Source: a candidate division WOR-3 bacterium
GTDB lineage: Bacteria > Hydrothermota > Tepidihabitantia > Tepidihabitantales > JBDRVQ01
Length of the DNA: 60,310 nt
NCBI GenBank assembly: GCA_039801905.1
Contig: JBDRVQ010000007.1
Coordinates: forward strand, 1 to 60,310
Direction: 5' to 3'
Below, piece after piece: positions 36,606-45,293 of this stretch. Under the pieces are notes generated by a model. That model was given only the letters and a program-made list of their open reading frames with translations. It had not been told where the DNA came from and ran no database searches. The number at the start of each line of letters is the position of its first letter. Position 1 is the stretch's first letter. Both the position numbers and the translations under genes were made by a program.

Positions 36606-37733
36606 ATGAAATCTCTAACCTTCCTCTTTTTCTCCTTTTGGTTGATTACTGCTTTTTCCCAGGAGGTTGAGGAGTTTGAAAAAAAGAAGAGGGAATTGGA
36701 AGAGACGAAGCGAAAATTAGCCGAGATTGAAGGGAAGATCAAAACTTTGGAGAAGGAAGAGAAGAGTGTCTTAAAAAGAATTGAAGCGGTAGACGAAAAA
36801 ATTTCGGTCACCCGAAAATATCTCCAGCAACTATCCAGTTTAATCAACTTAAAGGAAAAGGAGATTGCCGGGGTGAAAAGGGAAATCGTTCTCACGCAGA
36901 GGAAAATTAAGCAAAGCAAGGAAAATCTTTCTCAGCTCCTCTTTCTCTTCTATAAGATCAACCGCTTCCTCCCCTTAGAATTTTATCTGGAAGGAAAAAG
37001 TCTTCCGGCGATTTACCGGAAGGTAATCAACTTAAAATATCTGGGACGGGAGGGGAAGAGAAGTATTGAAGAACTCTCCCAATTAAAAAAGGAACTGGAG
37101 GTAAAAGAGAAGAAATTGCTCACCGCCCATCAGGAGTTGGCAAAGATGAAACAAGAAAAAGTGGCGGAGGAAAACTCCTTGAAAGGGACCAAAGAATTAG
37201 AGAAAAAGATTCTCTCCCGGGTGCGGATGGAGAAGGAGAAACAGGCGAGGATGGAAAAGGACTTGAAAGAGGCAAAAGCCCGATTAGAAAAAATAATTGC
37301 CGAATTGGAAAAACGCCGCCAGGCACGCCGTTTAGCCCCGGGCGCTCACTATTTAGAAATTATGAAAGGGAACCTCCCCTGGCCGGTAAAAGGAAGGGTA
37401 GTCTCTTACTTCGGCAGCCAATTACATCCCAAATATAAGACCCGGACCAAAAATACCGGGATTGATATTGAATGTGCGGTCGGCTCTCCGGTAAAGGTAA
37501 TCGCCAAGGGACGGGTGGTTTATGCGGAACGATTTATGGGTTATGGGAATATGGTAATTGTTGACCATCGGGAAGGTTATTACACAATCTATTCTGACCT
37601 TTCCGAAATTCTGGTGACGGTTGGTCAGGAATTAGAAGGGGGCAATGTTTTAGGGAAGGCGAGCGAAAACCTCCATTTTGAAATTAGAAGGGAAGGAAAA
37701 CCGGTTGACCCTTTGGAATGGTTAGGGAAATGA
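36606..37733 (+). CDS. envC: EnvC-like periplasmic protein: coiled coil plus degenerate LytM domain
   Basis: 375 aa from the ATG at 36606, which begins a signal peptide (LTFLFFSFWLITAFS); an extension to 36426 would read through ftsX. Residues about 20-255 are a long E/K-rich coiled coil, and about 265-375 a LytM/M23 domain. Two of the zinc ligands are altered: the usual H-x-G-x-D is N-T-G-I-D-I and the middle H-x-H region reads IYSDLSEIL, while LHFEIRREG is kept. Loss of the zinc site is what makes E. coli EnvC an activator rather than a hydrolase, so the ftsEX context and the domain agree on an amidase activator. Confidence 0.87.
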   Translation: MKSLTFLFFSFWLITAFSQEVEEFEKKKRELEETKRKLAEIEGKIKTLEKEEKSVLKRIEAVDEKISVTRKYLQQLSSLINLKEKEIAGVKREIVLTQRKIKQSKENLSQLLFLFYKINRFLPLEFYLEGKSLPAIYRKVINLKYLGREGKRSIEELSQLKKELEVKEKKLLTAHQELAKMKQEKVAEENSLKGTKELEKKILSRVRMEKEKQARMEKDLKEAKARLEKIIAELEKRRQARRLAPGAHYLEIMKGNLPWPVKGRVVSYFGSQLHPKYKTRTKNTGIDIECAVGSPVKVIAKGRVVYAERFMGYGNMVIVDHREGYYTIYSDLSEILVTVGQELEGGNVLGKASENLHFEIRREGKPVDPLEWLGK

Positions 37734-37734
37734 G

Positions 37735-38766
37735 ATGGTCTTTGAAAATCTCTTAGGGAGTGAGAAGGTCTTTGCCCAGTTGAGAAGGTTGGGGGCAAAA
37801 CCGTCTTTTCCTCCCCTCCTCTTCTGGGGAAGACCGGGGATTGGCAAGAGAACGACCGCCCTCTTATTCGCCCGGAGTTTAATCTGCGAAGAAGGGGGAT
37901 GTGGCAAGTGTCGTTCTTGTCAAGAATTCAACCGCCTGGGCCATCCCGACCTCTTTTTAATTTTTCCCGCGCCCCCAAAAGGGAATGAGGACGAAAAATA
38001 CCAAGAGACGATTCAACTTCTGAGGCGGCGTTATTCCCTTTACGAGAAAAGACCTAATCTCCCCCGAAACTATCTCATCCATTTAGAGGAGATTCATAAT
38101 CTTTCGGCGGAGATGCGCTTTCCACCCCGGCGGGCAAAAAGGAGGGTGGTCTTGATAATTGATGCGGAGCGGTTGACTCAAGAAGCCGCCAACGCCTTAC
38201 TCAAAACCTTAGAAGAGCCCCAACCGGCAACCCGCTTCATCCTCCTCACATCCCGTTTCTCCCTCCTACCCGCCACCATCCGTTCCCGCTGCCTCAGTAT
38301 CTATTTCCCTCCTCTTTCCGACGAACTGATTGCTCGTCACTTATTGGAGATGGGTTACGAGGAGATTTTTGTCAAGAGGGCATTAGCCTTCGCCTACGGC
38401 AGCCTGCGCCGGGCTTTAGATTTTTTAGCCAACCCCTTCCCCATCCCCGAAGAGATTCTTGACCTTGCCCTCGCGCCCTCCCTTCCTGCTCTCTTAACCC
38501 TGATTGATGAAATTCGCCTTACCAACTGGGAAGAGACGGTCCAGAATCTCATCTTACTCTTCCATTCCCAACTATTAAAAAAGATTGGGCTGAAAGACTA
38601 CGAAATCTACTATCCCGAGGGTTTCACAACGGAAGAATTACTCACCCGGATTGAAGCCCTCTTAAAACTGCAACCCGATTTGGAATATAACCTCAACCGA
38701 CGCCTCTTTCTCTTTTCCTTCCTCAGTCTCCTTTTGAAAAAGAAGCGGGAGACGAATGAGAGGTGA
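37735..38766 (+). CDS. holB: DNA polymerase III subunit delta-prime
   Basis: 343-aa clamp-loader AAA+ protein. Walker A is GRPGIGKRT, a Cys zinc knuckle (GGCGKCRSC) follows, then a sensor-1-like LTSRFSLLPATIRSRC and NALLKTLEEPQP, the delta-prime/gamma hallmark. The zinc knuckle is retained as in gamma/tau proteins, so a tau-like paralogue is a weak alternative, but length and lack of a C-terminal extension fit HolB. Starts 1 nt after envC; its stop overlaps the next GTG start. Confidence 0.82.
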   Translation: MVFENLLGSEKVFAQLRRLGAKPSFPPLLFWGRPGIGKRTTALLFARSLICEEGGCGKCRSCQEFNRLGHPDLFLIFPAPPKGNEDEKYQETIQLLRRRYSLYEKRPNLPRNYLIHLEEIHNLSAEMRFPPRRAKRRVVLIIDAERLTQEAANALLKTLEEPQPATRFILLTSRFSLLPATIRSRCLSIYFPPLSDELIARHLLEMGYEEIFVKRALAFAYGSLRRALDFLANPFPIPEEILDLALAPSLPALLTLIDEIRLTNWEETVQNLILLFHSQLLKKIGLKDYEIYYPEGFTTEELLTRIEALLKLQPDLEYNLNRRLFLFSFLSLLLKKKRETNER

Positions 38767-40058
38767 AGAAGGCTCTCCTCGTCAACCCCTGGATTTATGA
38801 CTTCAAGGCATTTGACTTCTTCCTGAAACCCCTCGGCCTTTTATACCTCGCTTCCTATTTAAGAAAGTTTAATTTCCAAATCTCCTTCCTTGATTGTCTT
38901 GACCGTTACCATCCCTTCCTTTCCGAAGGGAAAAAGCCGAAGGTTGATAGTTTTGGGCGAGGGAAATTTATCTCCCGTTTTATTCCGAAGCCTGTAATCT
39001 ATCAAAACATCCCCCGGCGGTATAAAAGGTATGGGTTGCCGATTGAAGATTTGGAACGCACCCTTAACGAGATAGAGAGACCCGACTACATATTCCTCAC
39101 CTCCATTATGACCTACTGGTATCCCGGGGTGATTGCTACCATTACCCTGCTGCGAAAGTATTTTCCCAAGACGCCCATCATCCTGGGTGGGATTTATGCC
39201 ACCCTCTGCTTCTCCCACGCCCAAAAATTTTCCGGTGCCAACTTGGTAATTTCCGGTCCTTTTGAAACCGAACTCTATAAGTATCTCCCCGGACTGAAAC
39301 CGATTCCCTTCTCAGAACTCCCTTTCCCCGCCTACGACCTATATAAAAAACTTGACTATGTCTCAATCTTAACCTCGCGGGGTTGTCCCTTCCGCTGCAC
39401 CTATTGTGCGGTGCCGAGATTATTCCCCGAATTCCAATTTCGGAAAAAAGAGGAAGTGATCGCCGAGATTGATTACTACCGGGAATTGGGAATAAAAAAT
39501 ATCGCCTTCACCGATGATGCCTTATTATGTCATCCTGAGATAAAGACCCTCTTAAAAGAGTTAGCAAAGAAAAATTGGCCAATAAACTTCCACACCCCAA
39601 ATGGCCTCCATCCCCGATTCCTTGACCGAGAGATTGCCCATCTCCTCTTTTCCGCCAACTTTAAGACCGTTTATCTCAGTTTAGAAACCGCTTCCCCTTC
39701 TTTACAGAAGAGAACCGGAGATAAGGTGAGAACCGAAGAATTTATCCGGGCAGTCCAATTTTTGCGAGAGGCAGGTTTTGACAAAGAGATTCATACCTAT
39801 CTTATCTTCGGTTTGCCCGAGCAGACCCTTTCCGATATTAAAGAGAGCATTGACCTTGTCCTCTCCTTAGGGATTAAATGCCATCTGGCGGAATTTTCAC
39901 CCATCCCCGGAACAGAAGAGTATAAAAAAATTGGTTTTGATGAAAAGACCGATCCCTTATATCACAATAACACTGCCCTTTTTTATCTCACAAAAAAGGA
40001 AGAATTCTTAAAGATGAAAACCTACCTCCAACAAAGAGACCGCTCAATCTCTTCTTAG
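38763..40058 (+). CDS. B12-binding-domain radical SAM protein
   Basis: 431 aa. The N-terminal part (about 1-170) has a cobalamin-binding-like Rossmann layout (LLVNPWIYD, FLTSIMTYWYPGVIATITLL, PIILGGIYATL). The radical SAM core starts SRGCPFRCTYCAVPRLF (CxxxCxxC) and continues with IAFTDDALL, FHTPNGLHPRF and YLIFGLPEQT. This arrangement is common to enzymes acting on hopanoids, lipids, peptides or tetrapyrroles; I cannot assign the substrate. GTG start overlaps holB by 4 nt, closing the ftsE operon. Confidence 0.8.
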   Translation: MKKALLVNPWIYDFKAFDFFLKPLGLLYLASYLRKFNFQISFLDCLDRYHPFLSEGKKPKVDSFGRGKFISRFIPKPVIYQNIPRRYKRYGLPIEDLERTLNEIERPDYIFLTSIMTYWYPGVIATITLLRKYFPKTPIILGGIYATLCFSHAQKFSGANLVISGPFETELYKYLPGLKPIPFSELPFPAYDLYKKLDYVSILTSRGCPFRCTYCAVPRLFPEFQFRKKEEVIAEIDYYRELGIKNIAFTDDALLCHPEIKTLLKELAKKNWPINFHTPNGLHPRFLDREIAHLLFSANFKTVYLSLETASPSLQKRTGDKVRTEEFIRAVQFLREAGFDKEIHTYLIFGLPEQTLSDIKESIDLVLSLGIKCHLAEFSPIPGTEEYKKIGFDEKTDPLYHNNTALFYLTKKEEFLKMKTYLQQRDRSISS

Positions 40059-40078
40059 GATTTTATATATTAAAGAAA

Positions 40079-40104
40079 AACGCCCCCGGAAAATCCGGGG
40101 GCGT
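40079..40104 (-). terminator. Terminator of the 1392-aa surface protein gene
   Basis: CGCCCCCGGA (40081-40090) and TCCGGGGGCG (40094-40103) form a perfect 10-bp stem with an AAA loop; on the minus strand it is followed by TTTTT. The same hairpin recurs at 58396-58418 behind the paralogue. Confidence 0.88.
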
Positions 40105-40112
40105 CTCCTCTT

Positions 40113-40207
40113 AATTTTCCCCCAAGCCCCGCTCAATAGGGGTTCTCACCCCTCTTGCGGGAAAAAGCCCCGTGGTTTTTTCCCTGTCACCCCGTTGGGG
40201 GAAAATT
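40113..40207. repeat. 95-bp element bounded by 13-bp perfect inverted repeats
   Basis: AATTTTCCCCCAA (40113-40125) and TTGGGGGAAAATT (40195-40207) are exact inverted repeats enclosing a sequence with further short stems (AGGGG/CCCCT, GCCCCG and CACCCCG blocks). It sits between the stop codon of the 1392-aa gene and its terminator. The paralogue at 58443 has the same flanks (same terminator, same GAAAATTGGCTACTTCACC) but without this insert, so the element looks inserted. No target duplication is evident. Confidence 0.6.
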
Positions 40208-40209
40208 GG

Positions 40210-43200
40210 CTACTTCACCACGATTAACTTCCTATCTTCCTTGTAGCCCTTGGACTCAAACCGTAAGAGATAGATTCCCACCGGTAGTCTCTTGATTGTA
40301 AACTCACCCTTATCGCTTCTCGCAAGATAAACCAGACTTCCTAAGGTATTATAGATTTTGAGAGTGGCAACTTCTTTCTTCGGCAGGTTGTAATAAACCT
40401 TGGCCAAACCCTTGGTCGGATTGGGCACAATCCGAATACCAAGTTCCTTACCAGTCAGATATTCCATCGTCGCGGTATTCGGTAAGGTAGCAGCCAATGG
40501 CAGATATTCACCGGTATACTTCCAGATGGAAGTTGTATTATTTCCTTTCAGAGCATAGATTGTACCATCGGTCCAGAGGCAAAGTCCACCACCACCCTTC
40601 ACATACTTCTTATCCGGCATCTTCGGTATCGTATCCAAACCAACCCAACCTCCAGGCGGTGTCAAGCCCCAGAACTCCTTCGTATTATTCCCCTTGAAGG
40701 CATAAATCTTTCCTTCCTTCACAACCATTGAGGCACCTTCGCCAACCTTCTTCTTCTTATTCCACATCGGATGAGTGAAAGGCATTCCAGAATCAGATGT
40801 CCAGGTCTTATTCGGGATGTCATACTTGTAGAACTCATTATACTTACCCCTTAAAGCATAGAGCGTATTCTCATCATAGGCAACTAAGCAAGAACCATCA
40901 CCATAACCCTTATCTCCCGGAGCAGATGGTAAAGTCTCAATCCAAGTGTTATTGGCGCAGTCAAAGGCATAGAACTCATTGGTCTTGGAACCCTTTAAGA
41001 GATAGACAAAACCATTAACATAAGCCATTCCCGTGCCACCTTTCAGAGCCTTGCCACCACCAGTCGGAATATCCGGTAAGGCGACCCAACCGGATTCACC
41101 CTGGGTATCATACTTCCAGAATTGTAAGGTATTGGTACCAGAAGCGAAATAGAGCCATCTTGTGCCATCATAGACCATACCGGTTCCCTTCTTGACACCC
41201 TTCTTTCCCGTAACTGGGACGGAATCAAGTGGTGTTGGGGCAGTTTCCGGAACGAAGGCATAGAAGTCTTTCGTATTATTTCCCTTGACGATATAGATCT
41301 TATCGCCACCGTAAACAATCAGACCACCGCTCTTTATCTTCTTGCCCGAAGGTGTAAGTGGCACTTCCACTGATAGTTTCTCCCAGGCACCCGGTGGCGG
41401 TGGTGGGGTACCAACGGTCACATCCCGTTTCATCGTATCATTCGCTGGGTTCATATCCAGGGAGTAGACTGTAAAGGCGGAGAGGTGATAGACGCCTTCG
41501 GTGGCAATCCATGGTGTGAGAACAACGGAGAGAACTTCTTCAGGATTGATCATGCTATACTCACGGAAGTCGTTATAGACCTCATTACCGAGGTTATCGT
41601 TAATTATCACTTGGGCGCGGATATTGTAGGCTGGGACATTGCCGAGGTTAGAAATCTTAATATTCACCGGTATCGCAGCAGCGGGTGGTTCAACCGCATT
41701 CGGCCGGACAATTTCTACAACCGTCAGGTCGCGGAACCGGATAAAGGTAGAACCAGTCTGGCCATCGTTATCCGGATTCATATCGTTCGCGAGTTCGGTC
41801 CAGGCATTCAGTTGATATTCACCGGGTTCGGTTGGTGTCCATTCCTCAAAGGTCACATTTTGGGAAGAGTTGCCCTCCATCGTCAATTCCGCGGTATCGG
41901 CATAGACAACCGCTTTGCCATTGCTAATCTGGAAGATCACATTAAAGGTCCTGTCAAAGTAGCCATAGTTCCAGACTGTTGCCTGCGGTTGAACTGATGT
42001 GCCAAAGTCAACTGTATCACCAGGAGCAAGAATCGCGCTGACACCGGCATCAATACCCGGGACAGCAAAGACCAGACGCATCATCCAATCATGACCAGTC
42101 CAGAGGTTCCAAGTTCCCGGTGGCGGAGTCATGGACCAGTAAGAACGACTATTGGGAGCGCTGGCATCAGCCGAGACATAAGGACCGGAAGAAGAGCCGG
42201 TTGGCCAGTGGACCACTAAAAAGACATCATTGGGATTACCGGAAACCGCAACATCGCCAAAGTCAACAGTTTTCCAATCGGTTGTCGGAATTACGGTCGT
42301 TGCCGTTGGCTGGTTGGGAACCGAAACAATTGGCGAAGAGAGTCTTGGGATATTAGCGGATTCGGGATAGACGCCACAGTCCGCGAAGGAAAGGGGCACA
42401 GTGGAAGCGGAGATATTGAAACGACCCCTTCTGATTAGATAATTGGCAGCCGGTGGGGTAATCTTTACCGCAAACCGGTCATCGGGACCAGAAGGATACT
42501 GAACCCAGTAGTAGGCTTCTGGCACTCCATCATCATAGCCAACTTCAATCTCTGCCCAGTTGGAGAAACTATGGCTCATCACCTTGGCATCATTCTCGGG
42601 TTTCTCATCCCCTGCCAGTAAGGTGCGCATCGTATCAAGATAGACCCCTTCGCTCGGTGTGAATTCTGGAAATTCCACTTCCCGTTCTTCCCCACTTATT
42701 AGGTCATAGATAATAACGGTCTCGTTGTAAACCTCAACCCCAGTGTTATCCCGGATGACGCACTGAACATCAACTTGGGGTTGGTCATTGACACCATAAT
42801 TCTTAACCTTAGCCTTCGGAATTACTGGTTCTGGGGGCCAGTTCGCAGGTGGACTAACAATCTCTGAGACACCAACATCATTCGCTGGGACCCAGACCTT
42901 CACATCATCCAGATAGTATCCCTCATAGTTGACTGAGGCATCGGATAAAAATCTCCACATAAACCGCATCTTATCCGAAGTGGGGAGAGTCTGGGAGAAA
43001 GCCTGCCAGGCACTAAGATAGTTCCCTTCGCATTTCATCAATCTCGTCCAAGTGGGGTTGGGATTATCAAAGTCCGCTTCGGTCGTATAGTAGATGATGA
43101 CCGAATCATAACTGGCTTCAAGATACCAGCGGTGATAGAATTCAAAGAAGCATTCCGACATAGCGGACATATCAACAATTGGTGATAAGAGGATGTCATT

Positions 43201-44388
43201 AGAATTGTTTTCATAATAAGTTGCCCCATCCGCGGTATTCCGGCAACTATAGGTTCCGGTGTGGGCGTAGTTATCGGATTGGGACCAGGTATAACCGCCA
43301 TTGATATTCTGGACGACCCAACCAGTCGGTGGGAAACTCCCTTCAAAACTCTCATCAATCCCGGTCACAACATAAGTGGCACCTTCAACCCGGGTTAAGG
43401 TATCATTTGCCCGGTTCTGGTCCGTAGAAAGGTCGGTGAAGAACTTTAAGGTATAAGTGCCAGCGGATGGTGGGGTCCAGGCAAAGAAGGTATCAAGATA
43501 AGTCCCAGAATTGAGCGAAGGAATGGTGATTGTCTGTTCCACTGTCCCATTGACCATTAACTTCACTGGGATATCGGTCTCATCATTTTCACCAGAGTTT
43601 ACCACCCTAAACCAGAACTCATCTTCATCACCGGCGACCACTGGATAATTTACAACATTGTAAGGGGTAGTGGCACTAACATCGTGGGCAACTGGAAAGC
43701 CAAGTCGGATATTGGGCCGGTTATAGGAAGTAGATAAGGACGTTGGCTGGGAATAATCAGAATAACCCCTCCTCACCCGATAATTTGGAGAAGTTGAGTG
43801 GTAATACCAGTAGGGATAAGGAGAAGTCCAGGCTTCATAACCTTTAACGATCAGGATGATGAGGTTTTGAGTATTAGAATAAGCGAAAGGAGTTGTAAAG
43901 GTGACATATTGCCAGCCGGTCTGGGTATTGGGCCAACTTCCCTGCCAGACCAAGACCCAGGGTGAAGGTGGCGGAATCGTTACAATACCAGAAGTTAAGG
44001 TTGTAGCGGTTGTCTCGCGCATATAGATTGAGACATTCTGAATCGTAATTCCACCGGTGGAATAGTTATTAAATCCCATCGCGACGATATTCCCGGCGGT
44101 ATTAATCTCGGTCTGAAGGTAGATTCCCTGCCAGGTGGAATAGTTAAAGAACCGATACATTGGCCAGCCTTCATAAGAAGTTCCGGTGCCGATCTCAATC
44201 CACATCTGGTCGGTTGGTGGCGCAATCGGTTCTTCCCCGGGCTTATTGCCAATCTCTACCCAGTTCATCTCTTCGGGTTTCGCCTTCTTCGCCGGTTCCG
44301 GATTGAGGACGGACTGCGCGGGCACGCTCGCCAGGATAAAGCCGAATGCTCCCAAAAGGAGCATTAAGAGAGCGAGTCTCTTAAACAT
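40210..44388 (-). CDS. Major secreted surface protein: adhesin, CARDB and propeller modules with C-terminal sorting domain
   Basis: 1392 aa with a signal peptide (LALLMLLLGAFGFILASVPA). Order: N-terminal beta-sandwich (about 60-230), CARDB-like repeats, a cleaved-adhesin/MAM-like domain (about 345-500; EGSFPPTGWVVQN, YYLDDVKVWVP), more CARDB-like blocks (DVGVSEIVSPP, DAGVSAILAPGD), a propeller region (about 1020-1310) with K-G-N-N-T, K-G-S-K-T and R-G-K-Y-N-E turns, and a type-A sorting tail (IRIVPNPTKGLAKVYYNLP ... LPVGIYLLRFES). Three tandem promoters and a structured leader suggest high, controlled expression, as for an S-layer-like protein; that role is inference. Confidence 0.88.
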   Translation of the reverse strand: MFKRLALLMLLLGAFGFILASVPAQSVLNPEPAKKAKPEEMNWVEIGNKPGEEPIAPPTDQMWIEIGTGTSYEGWPMYRFFNYSTWQGIYLQTEINTAGNIVAMGFNNYSTGGITIQNVSIYMRETTATTLTSGIVTIPPPSPWVLVWQGSWPNTQTGWQYVTFTTPFAYSNTQNLIILIVKGYEAWTSPYPYWYYHSTSPNYRVRRGYSDYSQPTSLSTSYNRPNIRLGFPVAHDVSATTPYNVVNYPVVAGDEDEFWFRVVNSGENDETDIPVKLMVNGTVEQTITIPSLNSGTYLDTFFAWTPPSAGTYTLKFFTDLSTDQNRANDTLTRVEGATYVVTGIDESFEGSFPPTGWVVQNINGGYTWSQSDNYAHTGTYSCRNTADGATYYENNSNDILLSPIVDMSAMSECFFEFYHRWYLEASYDSVIIYYTTEADFDNPNPTWTRLMKCEGNYLSAWQAFSQTLPTSDKMRFMWRFLSDASVNYEGYYLDDVKVWVPANDVGVSEIVSPPANWPPEPVIPKAKVKNYGVNDQPQVDVQCVIRDNTGVEVYNETVIIYDLISGEEREVEFPEFTPSEGVYLDTMRTLLAGDEKPENDAKVMSHSFSNWAEIEVGYDDGVPEAYYWVQYPSGPDDRFAVKITPPAANYLIRRGRFNISASTVPLSFADCGVYPESANIPRLSSPIVSVPNQPTATTVIPTTDWKTVDFGDVAVSGNPNDVFLVVHWPTGSSSGPYVSADASAPNSRSYWSMTPPPGTWNLWTGHDWMMRLVFAVPGIDAGVSAILAPGDTVDFGTSVQPQATVWNYGYFDRTFNVIFQISNGKAVVYADTAELTMEGNSSQNVTFEEWTPTEPGEYQLNAWTELANDMNPDNDGQTGSTFIRFRDLTVVEIVRPNAVEPPAAAIPVNIKISNLGNVPAYNIRAQVIINDNLGNEVYNDFREYSMINPEEVLSVVLTPWIATEGVYHLSAFTVYSLDMNPANDTMKRDVTVGTPPPPPGAWEKLSVEVPLTPSGKKIKSGGLIVYGGDKIYIVKGNNTKDFYAFVPETAPTPLDSVPVTGKKGVKKGTGMVYDGTRWLYFASGTNTLQFWKYDTQGESGWVALPDIPTGGGKALKGGTGMAYVNGFVYLLKGSKTNEFYAFDCANNTWIETLPSAPGDKGYGDGSCLVAYDENTLYALRGKYNEFYKYDIPNKTWTSDSGMPFTHPMWNKKKKVGEGASMVVKEGKIYAFKGNNTKEFWGLTPPGGWVGLDTIPKMPDKKYVKGGGGLCLWTDGTIYALKGNNTTSIWKYTGEYLPLAATLPNTATMEYLTGKELGIRIVPNPTKGLAKVYYNLPKKEVATLKIYNTLGSLVYLARSDKGEFTIKRLPVGIYLLRFESKGYKEDRKLIVVK

Positions 44389-44393
44389 AATTA

Positions 44394-44446
44394 CCTCCTC
44401 GTGGCGGGATAAATTTTCGCTTTCTTTCCCCGCCCAAAAGAAAGCG
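44394..44446 (-). promoter_or_regulatory. Predicted H-type pseudoknot abutting the ribosome-binding site
   Basis: In the minus-strand leader, CGCTTTCTTT (44446-44437) pairs with AAAGAAAGCG (44427-44418) in a 10-bp stem. Its 9-nt loop contains GGCGGG (within 44436-44428), complementary to CCCGCC (44408-44403), which lies directly before the GGAGG site (44398-44394). Loop-to-downstream pairing makes an H-type pseudoknot. This is read by eye; no folding was computed. Confidence 0.6.
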
Positions 44447-44590
44447 TTGGGGTAAAAAATCTAACCAGTAGACCAAGACCCCAAAACTGGTCTCTGGGGC
44501 AGAAAAGAAGATGGGCTTCTCTCTTCTCTTTCCCATTTCCCTTTCCGCCATCTTCTTCATCTTACCTTTCCACCAAGTTTAACCTTGGCT

Positions 44591-44641
44591 TATTTATTAT
44601 AACAACCTTTTTTAGAAAGTCAAGCATTTTTTTCCGGTCCT
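44591..44641 (-). repeat. 51-bp promoter-bearing direct repeat, copy 1
   Basis: 50 of 51 positions match the copy at 44740-44789 (one A is missing there). Each copy carries one complete promoter for the surface protein gene. Confidence 0.95.
44596..44623 (-). promoter_or_regulatory. Surface protein gene promoter P1 (proximal)
   Basis: Minus strand TTGACT (44623-44618), 16 bp, TATAAT (44601-44596). It would give a leader of about 200 nt. Confidence 0.85.
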
Positions 44642-44648
44642 ATAATTT

Positions 44649-44676
44649 ATTATAATAAATAAAGGGGAAAAGTCAA
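44649..44676 (-). promoter_or_regulatory. Surface protein gene promoter P2 (middle)
   Basis: Minus strand TTGACT (44676-44671), 16 bp, TATAAT (44654-44649), preceded by a further TTGACC. Confidence 0.8.
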
Positions 44677-44739
44677 GGGTCAATTTAACCTTCCTTCTGC
44701 TCATCATCTCTCTCATCTTATCCCTTCACCAAATCACTT

Positions 44740-44789
44740 TATTTATTATAACAACCTTTTTTAGAAAGTCAAGCTTTTTTTCCGGTCCT
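44740..44789 (-). repeat. 50-bp promoter-bearing direct repeat, copy 2
   Basis: Near-identical to 44591-44641; sequence just outside it on the gene-proximal side is also related (CATCTTA...CACCAA in both). Confidence 0.95.
44745..44772 (-). promoter_or_regulatory. Surface protein gene promoter P3 (distal)
   Basis: Minus strand TTGACT (44772-44767), 16 bp, TATAAT (44750-44745). Confidence 0.8.
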
Positions 44790-44940
44790 TAGGTTTTTAT
44801 TTTCTTCTTTACCTTCTCTCTCTTTTCTCAAAACGAAATTGTATCTTATTTATTAATAGGTCTTATATTAATAATTCTTATATCTACCCTAAAATTTATC
44901 TCCACGCCTTGTCTGAGAATGCCGGGCGTAATTTTTCAGA

Positions 44941-45003
44941 TGTATCGCCCAAGATACTATGTTGTATCACTAAGAATACAGGGTTGTATCAGAAAAGATA
45001 CAA
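44941..45003. promoter_or_regulatory. Three consecutive TGTATC-type palindromes
   Basis: GTATC/GATAC (44942-44957), TGTAT/ATACA (44963-44980) and TTGTATC/GATACAA (44984-45003), with arms 5-7 bp, loops of 6-8 nt and centres about 22 bp apart. They lie between the divergent promoters of the surface protein and the C25 peptidase, so they could be operator sites for a dimeric regulator. The remaining DNA from 44790 to 45234 shows no gene. Confidence 0.5.
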
Positions 45004-45234
45004 GATTTTTAAGGTTATCCCCCATACCGCCTTCCCGACCCCATTTGATTCGGACTAAAAGGGAAAAATCGGCAACGGAAAATAGGAAGGAAGAAAGGTC
45101 CCGTCTCTTTTGGGGAATTGGGAGAAAGGAAAAAGGGGAGAGAAGAAAGAAAGAAGATAGGGAAAGGATTTCCCGTCTCCCGCCTAACAAAAAGTGAAGC
45201 CTTCTTCCGAAAGATAGGGGAAGGAAGATAAGGC

Positions 45235-45262
45235 TTGATTTTTTAGGAAAAAGTAATAGAAT
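45235..45262 (+). promoter_or_regulatory. Promoter of the C25 peptidase gene
   Basis: TTGATT (45235-45240), 16 bp, TAGAAT (45257-45262); a leader of about 25 nt contains AGGAGG before the ATG at 45294. Confidence 0.7.
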
Positions 45263-45293
45263 CCCTTATGCGCTTAAAATTTAGGAGGAAAGA

